Notes: generated from the letters alone by a model not told the origin. Counted from the stretch's first letter, positions 1-6,870 are shown. The stretch: DNA of 9,799 nucleotides from Anaerolineae bacterium CG2_30_64_16 (GCA_001871755.1 MNXL01000338.1:1-9799); one strand, 5' to 3'. Numbers and translations: made by a program.

Positions 1-24
1 CTCGGTCAGGAGACCGGCCCCAGC
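1..24. repeat. Dispersed hairpin repeat, copy 1 (cut by window edge)
   Basis: The core CGGTC (3-7), loop AGGA, GACCG (12-16) forms a 5-bp stem and is followed by GCCCC. The left half of the outer stem would lie before the window. Apart from the loop it matches the copy at 2604-2630, where the outer stem is complete. It sits just upstream of the acetyltransferase gene, so it is probably an intergenic structural repeat, or the end of the preceding transcript. Function is unknown. Confidence 0.6.
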
Positions 25-57
25 CTAACTTAATGACATTGAATAGGAGCATAGAGC

Positions 58-627
58 ATGATTCGGATTCACCCGACGGCCGAGGTCTCGGCCGAGGCAG
101 AGATCGGCGAAGGCACCGCCATCTGGAACCAGGCGCAGGTGCGCAACGGCGCGCGCATCGGCCGCGAATGCATCATCGGCAAAAACGTCTACATCGACTT
201 CGACGTCCCCATCGGGGATCGGGTCAAAATCCAGAACAACTGCTCGGTCTACCACGGCGCCGCGCTGGAGGATGGCGTCTTCCTCGGGCCGCACGTCGTG
301 ATCACGAACGACCTCTACCCCCGGGCGATCAATCCTGACGGCACCCTGCAGGGGGACGCCGACTGGGAGGTAAGTCCGGTGCGGGTCTGTCGTGGGGCAG
401 CGATCGGGGCGGGGGCAGTGATCCTGCCCGGGGTGACGGTCGGCGCGTTTGCCCTGGTGGGCGCGGGCGCGGTGGTTACCCGTGACGTGCCGGCCCACGG
501 GTTGGTGGTGGGCAATCCCGCCCGGCTGATCGGCTACGTGTGTGTGTGCGGCCGGCGCTTGGGGGAGGACGGCGCTGGCTTGAGGTGCGCGCACTGCGGT
601 AGCAGGTTCACCAATCCACCCGAATGA
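58..627 (+). CDS. Hexapeptide-repeat sugar N-acetyltransferase (WlbB/WbpD-like) with C-terminal zinc ribbon
   Basis: A 189-residue left-handed beta-helix acyltransferase. The first ~70 residues and residues ~120-155 carry the imperfect hexapeptide pattern (for example IGEGTAIWN, IGAGAVILPGVTVGAFALVGAGAVV). The middle segment NNCSVYHGAALEDGVF...ITNDLYPRA is characteristic of the WlbB/WbpD group, which transfers acetyl from acetyl-CoA to the 3-amino group of a UDP-2-acetamido-3-amino sugar in the cytoplasm. The last 30 residues add Cys162, Cys164, Cys177 and Cys180 (CxC...CxxC), a likely small zinc ribbon. The start at 58 has AGGAG at 45-49. The next gene is a Gfo/Idh/MocA dehydrogenase, the partner expected in this pathway. 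The family call is firm; the exact sugar (glucuronate, glucose or other) cannot be fixed from the sequence. Confidence 0.88.
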   Translation: MIRIHPTAEVSAEAEIGEGTAIWNQAQVRNGARIGRECIIGKNVYIDFDVPIGDRVKIQNNCSVYHGAALEDGVFLGPHVVITNDLYPRAINPDGTLQGDADWEVSPVRVCRGAAIGAGAVILPGVTVGAFALVGAGAVVTRDVPAHGLVVGNPARLIGYVCVCGRRLGEDGAGLRCAHCGSRFTNPPE

Positions 628-635
628 CCAGGGAT

Positions 636-664
636 TTGCCCTCCGGCGTCTGCTGGGTTACAAT
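636..664 (+). promoter_or_regulatory. Sigma70-type promoter candidate for the dehydrogenase gene
   Basis: TTGCCC at 636-641 (4 of 6 consensus bases) and TACAAT at 659-664 (5 of 6) are separated by exactly 17 bases. The expected transcript start near 671 lies upstream of the ATG at 729 and downstream of the upstream in-frame ATG at 624. It therefore supports the shorter start for the dehydrogenase and possible expression independent of the acetyltransferase gene. Seen by eye only. Confidence 0.5.
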
Positions 665-728
665 AGCCCTCGCGCCGGCACAGATACTGCTCGACGCACC
701 TTTTTTGTTTAATCTGGAGGCATTCGAA

Positions 729-1727
729 ATGATCAATGCCGGCGTGGTCGGCTTGGGATCGATGGGACGCAATCACGCCCGCGTTCTGGCGCAAATGCCC
801 GACGTGAACCTGGCTTCCCTGGCCGATGTCGATGGAGAGACCCTTCAGCAGATCGCCCGCACCTACAAAACCCGCGCCTACACCGATCACAGGCAGATGC
901 TGGCTCAAGAGCAGCTCGATATGGTCCTGGTCGCGGTTCCTACGCGGATGCACAAGGAGGTTGCCCTCGATGTCCTGAGCTACGGCGCGCACGTCTTTGT
1001 CGAGAAACCGCTGGCCTTCAGCATCGATGAGTGCCAGATGATGATCGACGCGGCTCGGACTGCCGGCGTGCATCTCGGTGTGGGTCATATCGAGCGCTTC
1101 AACCCCGCCATCCTGGAACTGAAGCGACGGCTGGACAGCGGCCAACTCGGCCGGGTGTTCCAGATCCGCTCGCGGCGGGTCGGCCCATTCCCCAGCCGCG
1201 TCATGGATGTGGGGGTGGTCTTCGATCTGGCCACCCACGAGCTCAACATCATGGAGTACCTGACCGACTCCCCCATCCGGAGCCTGTATGCGGAGACGGA
1301 GCAGGAAATCCACGCCAGCCACGAAGACCTGCTCTCTGCCTTGCTCAAGTTCGAGAATGGCTCGGTGGGCGTGCTGGACATCAACTGGCTTACGCCCACC
1401 AAGATCCGTGAGCTATCGATCCTGGGGGAGGGCGGCATGTTCCACGTGAACTACCTGACCCAGGAGTTGTACTTCTACGAGAACAACTACGCCAACGGTT
1501 GGGAAGGTATGGTCGCGCTGATGGGGGTGAGCGAAGGGCGGATCACCAGGTACGAGGTGCGCAAGCGCGAGCCGCTCGTGGAGGAGTTGGAACAATTCGT
1601 CGAAGCGGTGCGCAACCAACATCCTCCGCTCGTCACCGGGCAGGAGGGGATGCGCGCTGTCTACCTTGCCGAGAAGCTGGTCCAATCGGGGCAGCAGCAC
1701 CAGATTCTAAACGTCAACGGGGTTTGA
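729..1727 (+). CDS. Gfo/Idh/MocA-family NAD-dependent sugar-nucleotide dehydrogenase
   Basis: A 332-residue oxidoreductase. The N-terminal Rossmann fold starts at once with GVVGLGSMG (GxGxxG at residues 8-13). The family EKP motif is residues 92-94, GHIERFNP is 119-126, and Asp166...His170 sits in the usual DxxxH catalytic position. GHIERFNP resembles UDP-GlcNAc 3-dehydrogenases (GnnA-like) and fits equally with WbpB/WlbA UDP-GlcNAcA 3-dehydrogenases. Either would make the 3-keto sugar that is later aminated and then acetylated by the upstream enzyme. The reading frame is open back to an ATG at 624 that overlaps the previous stop. I prefer 729 because GGAGG at 716-720 precedes it, the Rossmann strand begins there, and residues encoded by 624-728 resemble nothing in the family. 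The aminotransferase is not in this window. Substrate is inferred. Confidence 0.88.
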   Translation: MINAGVVGLGSMGRNHARVLAQMPDVNLASLADVDGETLQQIARTYKTRAYTDHRQMLAQEQLDMVLVAVPTRMHKEVALDVLSYGAHVFVEKPLAFSIDECQMMIDAARTAGVHLGVGHIERFNPAILELKRRLDSGQLGRVFQIRSRRVGPFPSRVMDVGVVFDLATHELNIMEYLTDSPIRSLYAETEQEIHASHEDLLSALLKFENGSVGVLDINWLTPTKIRELSILGEGGMFHVNYLTQELYFYENNYANGWEGMVALMGVSEGRITRYEVRKREPLVEELEQFVEAVRNQHPPLVTGQEGMRAVYLAEKLVQSGQQHQILNVNGV

Positions 1728-1744
1728 CGAAAGGTTACGGCCAC

Positions 1745-2548
1745 ATGTACGTTTACTTTGGCCATCACAGATGCGCGACCCTGTGGGCCAGCAATATCAT
1801 CATGGGGGTTTGCCGGGAGTTGGACCTGCGGTACACGCAGGAGGACCGTTACGGCAGCGTGCCCGATCAGCTCCCCGCTATCGACTTCTTTTCTCACATC
1901 AATGCGGACATGCGGATCGTGTGGCAGCTCGCCGGCGTCGAGTTCAAGGCGTTCCACGTGATCCGCGACCCGCGCGATATCCTGGTCTCCTCCTATTTTT
2001 CGGACCGCTACTCCCACCCCGTTTATCGCGATGAGTTCGCCGGGTTCCGCGACAGGCTCAACGCGGTCAGCTTCGACGAAGGGCTGCGCCTGGAACTGGA
2101 ACGTCGGACGGCCGAATTCGAGGCGCTCGCGGCCTGGAATTACCACGATCCCCGGATCTATGAGACGCGTTTCGAGCGCATCACGACGGACGCGCGCGCG
2201 GAGTTCGCCAGGATCTTCGATTTCATGGGCCTGCCGATTGCCCGGCGGGGCAGCCAGCTCTACGCCGCGCTGGTGCGACTGGCGGCCAAGAAGGCCTTGA
2301 AGCGCGTCGGGATCCGGGTGCGAACGCCAGTGCTGCCGCGCCCGTGGCTGGACGTCATCATCGACCGAAAATCGTTCACCAGGCTCGCCGGCCGCCAAAA
2401 GGGCACGGAAGATCCTCACAGCCACTACCGCAAAGGGGTGGCGGGGGATTGGCAGAACCACCTGGCGGGGGAAAACAAAGCGTTGTTCAAGGAACGTTGG
2501 GGGCAACTGCTCATCGATCTCGGATACGAACAGAATTTGGATTGGTAA
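1745..2548 (+). CDS. PAPS-dependent sulfotransferase domain protein
   Basis: A 267-residue protein of normal length for the bacterial sulfotransferase family, which moves sulfate from PAPS to a sugar or other hydroxyl. Three PAPS-binding signatures are visible: the 5'-phosphosulfate loop GHHRCATLW at residues 6-14, the 3'-phosphate motif RDPRDILVSSY at 74-84, and the C-terminal YRKGVAGDW at 228-236. The frame is open further upstream, inside the preceding gene. The ATG at 1745 is chosen because the P-loop strand begins at residue 2, GAAAGG lies at 1729-1734, and it falls 17 bases after the dehydrogenase stop, as expected in an operon. No signal peptide is seen, so it is cytoplasmic. Neighbouring sugar-nucleotide genes make a glycan acceptor likely, but the sequence does not prove it. 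Confidence 0.87.
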   Translation: MYVYFGHHRCATLWASNIIMGVCRELDLRYTQEDRYGSVPDQLPAIDFFSHINADMRIVWQLAGVEFKAFHVIRDPRDILVSSYFSDRYSHPVYRDEFAGFRDRLNAVSFDEGLRLELERRTAEFEALAAWNYHDPRIYETRFERITTDARAEFARIFDFMGLPIARRGSQLYAALVRLAAKKALKRVGIRVRTPVLPRPWLDVIIDRKSFTRLAGRQKGTEDPHSHYRKGVAGDWQNHLAGENKALFKERWGQLLIDLGYEQNLDW

Positions 2549-2555
2549 ACGACAC

Positions 2556-2597
2556 GTTCAGGACGCCTTTGTAACTGGAAAGAAGCCAGTCCTGAAC
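2556..2597 (+). terminator. Inverted repeat after sulfotransferase stop; possible transcript end
   Basis: GTTCAGGAC at 2556-2564 and GTCCTGAAC at 2589-2597 form a perfect 9-bp stem starting 7 bases after the stop codon. Inside the loop, ACTGG at 2574-2578 can pair with CCAGT at 2586-2590, which shares two bases with the outer stem, so the two forms partly compete. There is no following run of T, so an intrinsic terminator is not shown. mRNA end protection or a protein site are alternatives. Confidence 0.4.
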
Positions 2598-2603
2598 ACA
2601 AGC

Positions 2604-2630
2604 GGGCTCGGTCGGGAGACCGGCCCGAGC
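2604..2630. repeat. Dispersed hairpin repeat, copy 2 (complete)
   Basis: GGGC (2604-2607), a bulged T, CGGTC (2609-2613), the GNRA-type loop GGGA, then GACCG (2618-2622) and GCCC (2623-2626) give a 9-bp stem with one bulge. The flanking GAGC permits an alternative 6-bp stem, GCTCGG/CCGAGC (2606-2611 with 2625-2630). It matches the partial copy at 1-24 and the degenerate copy at 9737-9760. All three are intergenic. No T run follows. Confidence 0.6.
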
Positions 2631-2720
2631 AAAGTGCGAAGTTGTCTCTAGCATTGCAAAACAGTCATACTCGCCAGCCTGACTGTTCATCTGCCTTTCA
2701 ACTGGATCAAGTAAACTATG

Positions 2721-2755
2721 CGGGGCTGCGACTCTGAGAAGGAGCAGAAGCCCCG
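2721..2755 (+). promoter_or_regulatory. Hairpin in the 5' leader of the radical SAM gene
   Basis: CGGGGCT at 2721-2727 pairs with AGCCCCG at 2749-2755 (7 bp) around a purine-rich loop that contains GAGAAGGAG. It ends 24 bases before the ribosome binding site. It could be a leader regulatory structure, but it matches no riboswitch class I know. Confidence 0.3.
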
Positions 2756-2779
2756 GTCTGTTCTATCCGAACCCATTAT

Positions 2780-2783
2780 GGAG
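2780..2783 (+). promoter_or_regulatory. Ribosome binding site that selects a TTG start
   Basis: GGAG at 2780-2783 lies 7 bases before TTG at 2791. The nearby ATG at 2778 is out of frame with the radical SAM gene, and no nearby in-frame ATG precedes the TTG, so this site decides the start. Confidence 0.6.
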
Positions 2784-2790
2784 ACTCATA

Positions 2791-3903
2791 TTGAGTGGCA
2801 ACCACAAGACCACACTAGAGAAGGCGCTTTCCGCGGATTGGGGCACGTTGCTCCAGGGCGCGCTTGACTATAACGTCGTGTCCCACTTCAAACCGCTGCC
2901 GCCAAAGGTGATGACGGCGGTGGTGAACTACCGCTGCAACGCGCGCTGCGCCATGTGCAACATCTGGCAGTTGCCGAAACGGCACGAGATGACCGTCGAC
3001 GAGTTCGCCGCGGTGCTGCACGACCCCATCTTTGACACCGTCGAGCGCCTGACCATCGTCGGGGGCGAGGTGACCCTGCGAAACGACTTGGTGGCGCTGG
3101 CGCGCATGTTCGTGGACCGCTTCCCCCGGCTCAAATCGCTGTCCACGATCTCGAACGGGTTCCTGCCAGAGCGCGTCCTCACCAGCACCGAGGCGATGTT
3201 GGCGATGACGGAACCGCGCAAGATCGGCTTCAGCATCTCGGTTTCCCTCGAAGGGTTGGGCGCCGACCACGATCGGGTGCGCGGGGTCGACGGCGCCTTC
3301 GACAAGGTCATGCAGACCCTCGACGGCCTGCAGAAGCTCCGGCAAGATCACAAGTTCTGGATGGGTGTCGGATACACGCTCATGCACCAGAACCTCGGCC
3401 AGGCCCGCGCGTTTCAGCGCTGGGCGGCTGCGCGCGACATCAGCATCGGCTTCCAACCCGTCGGCTTCCACAGCAGCTACGTCTCCAACCTGGATCTCCA
3501 GGACGAAATCGATTTCAAGCCGGAGGACCAAGACGAGCTGATCGGCTTCATGCAGGAGTTGGGTACCCGGCGTTCGTTGATCGACCTGAGCGCTTTCTTC
3601 TGGAACGATCTGGTTCGCATGTACCGGGACGGCGCGCCGCGCACGACGCCGTGTCCGTACAACATGGACGGGCTCGCGCTGGACTGCTATGGCGACGTAT
3701 ACTACTGTCTATCCACGCCCAAGATCGGCAACTGCCTGCAGGGGCAATCGGTCAGCGACATCTACTACGACCCCAAGAACCTGCGATATCGCAAGGAGAC
3801 CATGCAGGAGCGCATCTGCAAGGGGTGCAATAGCTCTTGTGCAACTGAAACCGGCTTGAAGAAGGACGTCAAGAAGTATCTGCGGTTCCTGCTTACAAGC
3901 TGA
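2791..3903 (+). CDS. Radical SAM protein with SPASM-like C-terminal domain
   Basis: A 370-residue enzyme read from a TTG start. Cys49, Cys53 and Cys56 in CNARCAMC form the CxxxCxxC motif that binds the SAM-cleaving 4Fe-4S cluster. GGEV at residues 91-94 takes the place of the usual GGEP. The C-terminal third has cysteines at 288, 299, 306, 315, 343, 346 and 350, with GDVYYC and CKGCNSSC spacing, fitting a SPASM/twitch-type auxiliary cluster domain (MoaA/PqqE-like superfamily). Such enzymes often modify peptides or proteins; others act on sugars or lipids. No membrane segment or signal peptide is seen. The large exported protein starts 27 bases after its stop, so the two are probably one operon. 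The substrate is unknown. No small RiPP-like precursor gene is visible between 2549 and 3930. Confidence 0.88.
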   Translation: MSGNHKTTLEKALSADWGTLLQGALDYNVVSHFKPLPPKVMTAVVNYRCNARCAMCNIWQLPKRHEMTVDEFAAVLHDPIFDTVERLTIVGGEVTLRNDLVALARMFVDRFPRLKSLSTISNGFLPERVLTSTEAMLAMTEPRKIGFSISVSLEGLGADHDRVRGVDGAFDKVMQTLDGLQKLRQDHKFWMGVGYTLMHQNLGQARAFQRWAAARDISIGFQPVGFHSSYVSNLDLQDEIDFKPEDQDELIGFMQELGTRRSLIDLSAFFWNDLVRMYRDGAPRTTPCPYNMDGLALDCYGDVYYCLSTPKIGNCLQGQSVSDIYYDPKNLRYRKETMQERICKGCNSSCATETGLKKDVKKYLRFLLTS

Positions 3904-3930
3904 TTTGACGAAACCAGGAGAATACCAAAC

Positions 3931-6840
3931 ATGAAAAAGTTCACCATCGTGGCCGGCAGCGTTGCCATGATCTTGATGCTGCTTGCCATCTCAGTCGCCG
4001 GCGCATCGAACAGCCATCAGACGGGCGCCCCACAAGCGTCATCGGCCGCGGAAAAAGCGGCCCCAGTCGGTGTAGCGCCTGAACGCCTGGTTGGCGGCAC
4101 GCATCCGGGCATCTACTACCTGGACTACGGCTACTATCGGCTCGATCCGGCCGTCTACCCGGTGGACGGCGCCATCCGGTTCTACGGTTGGAGCACCCTC
4201 AACCCGACCAGTGGTAGCTACGACTGGAACAACCTGGAAAGCTGGATCGTCGATCGCCAGAGTCTGGGCCTGGAAACGGGGATCTTCATCAGCACTTACG
4301 ATGGCACCACCGCCGGTGATATCCGCTCCGCCCCCGACTACGTGATCAAGACCCCCAACGCGGTGATCGCAGCGACAGCGACCGATGGCGTCACGCCGCT
4401 GTATGTCAACTACTACCGCCGCACCGCCGAGAACGGCGGGTTCGACTACAGCCCGCCCAACAACGCCTGGACGCTGGAAGGGAATGTCTCGATTGCGACG
4501 GCCCCGCCGGCCGGGGCTTCTGGCAACGCGGCGCTGCTGGGCGGCGTGGACAACGCCACCGGCAACCTGTACCACTGGGCCCAGCGCATCCCCGCCATGC
4601 CGTCGGGGCTGAGCGGCATGACGTCGAACGTGATGCTTTCGGTCTACGTGGACACGGTCGAGGTCAGCGCGCCGGGCGCCGATCACCTCTACGTAGAACT
4701 GTGGAATCAGAATAATCAATTCCTGTGTACGCTGCGTGACATTACTGACCTGGACGCCACGGGCGGGTGGCAGAACCTGACGCTGGACTCCAGCTCGTGC
4801 GCACACGAGAAGCAGGTCAAGGTCGCGTTCCGCGTGGCCACCAACGGCAGCGAGACCACCAGTTTCTACGTGGACGACATCAGCCTCAACGTCCGGCACC
4901 TGATCCCCAAGTACTGGGACGACGCCTATCTGAATCTCTACAAGACCTTCATCCAGGCGCTGGGCGATCACTTGCGCAACGACAATCGCGTCGACTTCGT
5001 GGCCGTCGGCACCGGCGTGTTTGGCGAGAACCAGCCGACGCAGAACGAGCTCGATTACGTCGTCTCGAACGCCGGCCTGACCTCGGCGATGTGGGTCAAC
5101 ACGGTCAACGATATCACCTCGAAGTACGCCAGCGCCTTCGCGGCCGCGCCGGGGCAGCCCCCCACGAAGAGCCTGCTGCTCCAGTTCGCGCCCACTTACA
5201 AGAGCGTCACCGAGCGCTCCCAGACGACGACGTGGGCCGCCAATCAGCATGTGGGTCTTTCCAGCAACTTCACGGTACCTGACTACCTGCAGGTCTACAA
5301 AAACGACCTGAGCGGCGCGTACGATCCGATTCGCAGCCACAACATGTCTGTGCCGATCGCGTTCGAGGCCTATCTGATGGACCTGTGCAGCCCGGTGATG
5401 TCTTACTGGGCTGTCCTCAACAACCTGGACAAGCACGCGGACTACATCCGGGTGGGAGACGACCTGCTCCGCGACGCCAACTATAATCTCAAGCCAGACG
5501 CGGCGAGCTTCGACTGGTCCCGCCCGTTCTTGGGCAAGACCCCCAGCGACACGCCCAGTGTGTGGGTCGCGATGCGCGAACACCGCAACCCGACACTCTC
5601 GAACTGTCGTTCGGGAGGCTTATACTACAACGACAGCACCAGCGGCTCGACCTGGCCGCAGCTTGGCAACTACAGCTTCTGGCTATATCAAGACGACAGC
5701 ATCGCCGGCGGCCGCACGGTGCCCGAAACCAACGATAAGGGCGCGGACAGCCGCTACGCCCGCAATCCGCAGAACGGGACGTGGTGGCCGGAGGCCGGGC
5801 TGGGCAACTGCCCGGTGGGCAACCAATACGCGAGCATCTACCCGGCGAACTACCCGTGCTTCTCGCAACCGTACAACCCGGACCTGCCGGCGTTGGAAGG
5901 CCAGAACCTGACGAGCTATACCGGCTTCTACAATCCCCAGGATTGGACGGGGGAGGGCAAGGAGGCCTACATCGTCCGCCGGACCGATCAGACCACCGGC
6001 AACCCCTACATGTGGTTCCAGATCGACAACCAGTACATCGACGGCAGTGCGGTGTACCATGCCAGGATCACCGTCAAGTACTTCGACATCGGCACGGACA
6101 CGTGGTCGCTCAAGTACGACAGCACCACCGGTCAGAAAGTGGCCGGCACAATCACCAAGACCGGCACCAGGCAACTTAAGGATGCCGTGTTCCCCGTGAC
6201 CGACGCCCGGTTCAACAACGGCCTGACCGGCGGCGCCGATTTCGTGCTGGACTGCAACAACGACGGCGATGAGTGGGTGCACATGGTGGATGTGGCCAAG
6301 ATCGGCACGGTCAACACGCCGACGCCCACCCCAACCGCCACGGCCACGCCCACCCAGACACAGACACCAACGGTCACACCCACGGCGACCCCCAGCACCG
6401 GCATCGTCGAGGGCTACGCCTTCCATGATCTCAACGGCAACTTCCTGAAGGACGACGGTGAACCCGGCTTGGCGGATGCCGTGCTGACCCTCAAACAAGG
6501 TGATATCGTGATGTATACAGCGACATCCGGGCCGGATGGCGCCTATCAGTTCCCGGCGGTCGCGCCGGGCCAGTATGTGCTGGTCGAGAAGATGCCGCCA
6601 CCTGACTATCAGTTGAATTCGACGCCGTTCATCCTGGCCATCAGCGCCAATCAGACGGTGTCCGGGATCAACATCGCGCACCAGTTGGCGCCAACGCCGA
6701 CGCCGACGGCCACGGCCACCAGCACGCCTACGGCAACGCCGACGGCCACACCAACCAGCACGCCCACCGCAACGCCGACGGCCACACCGACACCCCGGCA
6801 CACGTATCTGCCGCTGCTGCTGTACACGATCAATGGCTAA
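3931..6840 (+). CDS. Large exported multidomain protein: glycosidase-like barrel, carbohydrate-binding-like modules, Thr-Pro linkers, SdrB-like domain, YLPL C-terminus
   Basis: 969 residues; AGGAG at 3916-3920 precedes the ATG. Residues 1-25 are a signal peptide (KK, hydrophobic core, probable cleavage after AGA). Residues ~50-150 and ~330-510 look like the two parts of a beta/alpha barrel (GAIRFYGWSTLNP...YDW). The stretch between them, ~175-325, ending FYVDDISLNV, resembles a jelly-roll carbohydrate-binding module. Glu366 in GVFGEN and Glu479 in AFEAYL are candidate catalytic acids by position only. Residues ~640-795 form a beta-rich module (AYIVRRTD, YFDIGTDTW). A Thr-Pro linker (796-823) leads to an SdrB-like domain (GYAFHDLNGN, ~825-918), a second linker (921-955) and the terminus HTYLPLLLYTING. 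It probably acts at the cell surface on or with a glycan. I do not recognise a specific glycoside hydrolase family, and activity is unproven. Confidence 0.82.
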   Translation: MKKFTIVAGSVAMILMLLAISVAGASNSHQTGAPQASSAAEKAAPVGVAPERLVGGTHPGIYYLDYGYYRLDPAVYPVDGAIRFYGWSTLNPTSGSYDWNNLESWIVDRQSLGLETGIFISTYDGTTAGDIRSAPDYVIKTPNAVIAATATDGVTPLYVNYYRRTAENGGFDYSPPNNAWTLEGNVSIATAPPAGASGNAALLGGVDNATGNLYHWAQRIPAMPSGLSGMTSNVMLSVYVDTVEVSAPGADHLYVELWNQNNQFLCTLRDITDLDATGGWQNLTLDSSSCAHEKQVKVAFRVATNGSETTSFYVDDISLNVRHLIPKYWDDAYLNLYKTFIQALGDHLRNDNRVDFVAVGTGVFGENQPTQNELDYVVSNAGLTSAMWVNTVNDITSKYASAFAAAPGQPPTKSLLLQFAPTYKSVTERSQTTTWAANQHVGLSSNFTVPDYLQVYKNDLSGAYDPIRSHNMSVPIAFEAYLMDLCSPVMSYWAVLNNLDKHADYIRVGDDLLRDANYNLKPDAASFDWSRPFLGKTPSDTPSVWVAMREHRNPTLSNCRSGGLYYNDSTSGSTWPQLGNYSFWLYQDDSIAGGRTVPETNDKGADSRYARNPQNGTWWPEAGLGNCPVGNQYASIYPANYPCFSQPYNPDLPALEGQNLTSYTGFYNPQDWTGEGKEAYIVRRTDQTTGNPYMWFQIDNQYIDGSAVYHARITVKYFDIGTDTWSLKYDSTTGQKVAGTITKTGTRQLKDAVFPVTDARFNNGLTGGADFVLDCNNDGDEWVHMVDVAKIGTVNTPTPTPTATATPTQTQTPTVTPTATPSTGIVEGYAFHDLNGNFLKDDGEPGLADAVLTLKQGDIVMYTATSGPDGAYQFPAVAPGQYVLVEKMPPPDYQLNSTPFILAISANQTVSGINIAHQLAPTPTPTATATSTPTATPTATPTSTPTATPTATPTPRHTYLPLLLYTING
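6719..6790 (+). repeat. Two 36-base direct repeats encoding Thr-Pro linker
   Basis: Copies at 6719-6754 and 6755-6790 start CCAGCACGCC and differ at three positions. Each encodes 12 residues of the Thr/Ser/Pro/Ala linker. The flanking GCCGACGGCCAC-type units are shorter versions of the same pattern. Such repeats can change in number by slippage, altering linker length. Confidence 0.7.
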
Positions 6841-6870
6841 CCGGTACTCTTGACCGGACACGTCAACCGT

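Larger units (their letters stand above)
2549..2790. other. Gene-free structured leader/spacer before the radical SAM gene
   Basis: These 242 bases hold no credible coding sequence on either strand. They contain an inverted repeat right after the sulfotransferase stop (2556-2597), a full copy of the dispersed hairpin (2604-2630), a third hairpin (2721-2755) and the ribosome binding site GGAG (2780-2783). I found no convincing promoter with 15-19 base spacing. TTTCAA at 2696 and TAAACT at 2712 are only 10 bases apart. Confidence 0.6.

Noticed and set aside
624..728. N-terminal extension of the dehydrogenase
   Set aside because: The Rossmann strand starts at 729 after a good GGAGG, and a promoter candidate lies within the extension.
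1499..1744. Upstream part of the sulfotransferase frame
   Set aside because: It overlaps the dehydrogenase gene and lacks family similarity; the P-loop begins right after the ATG at 1745.
2791..3903. RiPP maturase with a nearby precursor peptide
   Set aside because: No small peptide gene is visible in the flanking gaps, so a classical RiPP cluster is not supported.
4501..4520. Inverted repeat GCCCCG/CGGGGC within the exported-protein gene
   Set aside because: Short GC stem in coding DNA, expected by chance at this base composition.
4039..5583. Long open frame on the minus strand (514 residues)
   Set aside because: It is antisense to the exported protein, rich in Arg/Val/Gly as expected from a high-GC shadow frame, and shows no recognisable domain, whereas the + strand has a signal peptide and domains.
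5683..6861. Minus-strand open frame (392 residues)
   Set aside because: Arg/Gly-rich shadow of the same gene, including the reverse complement of the Thr-Pro repeats; no start context or family features.
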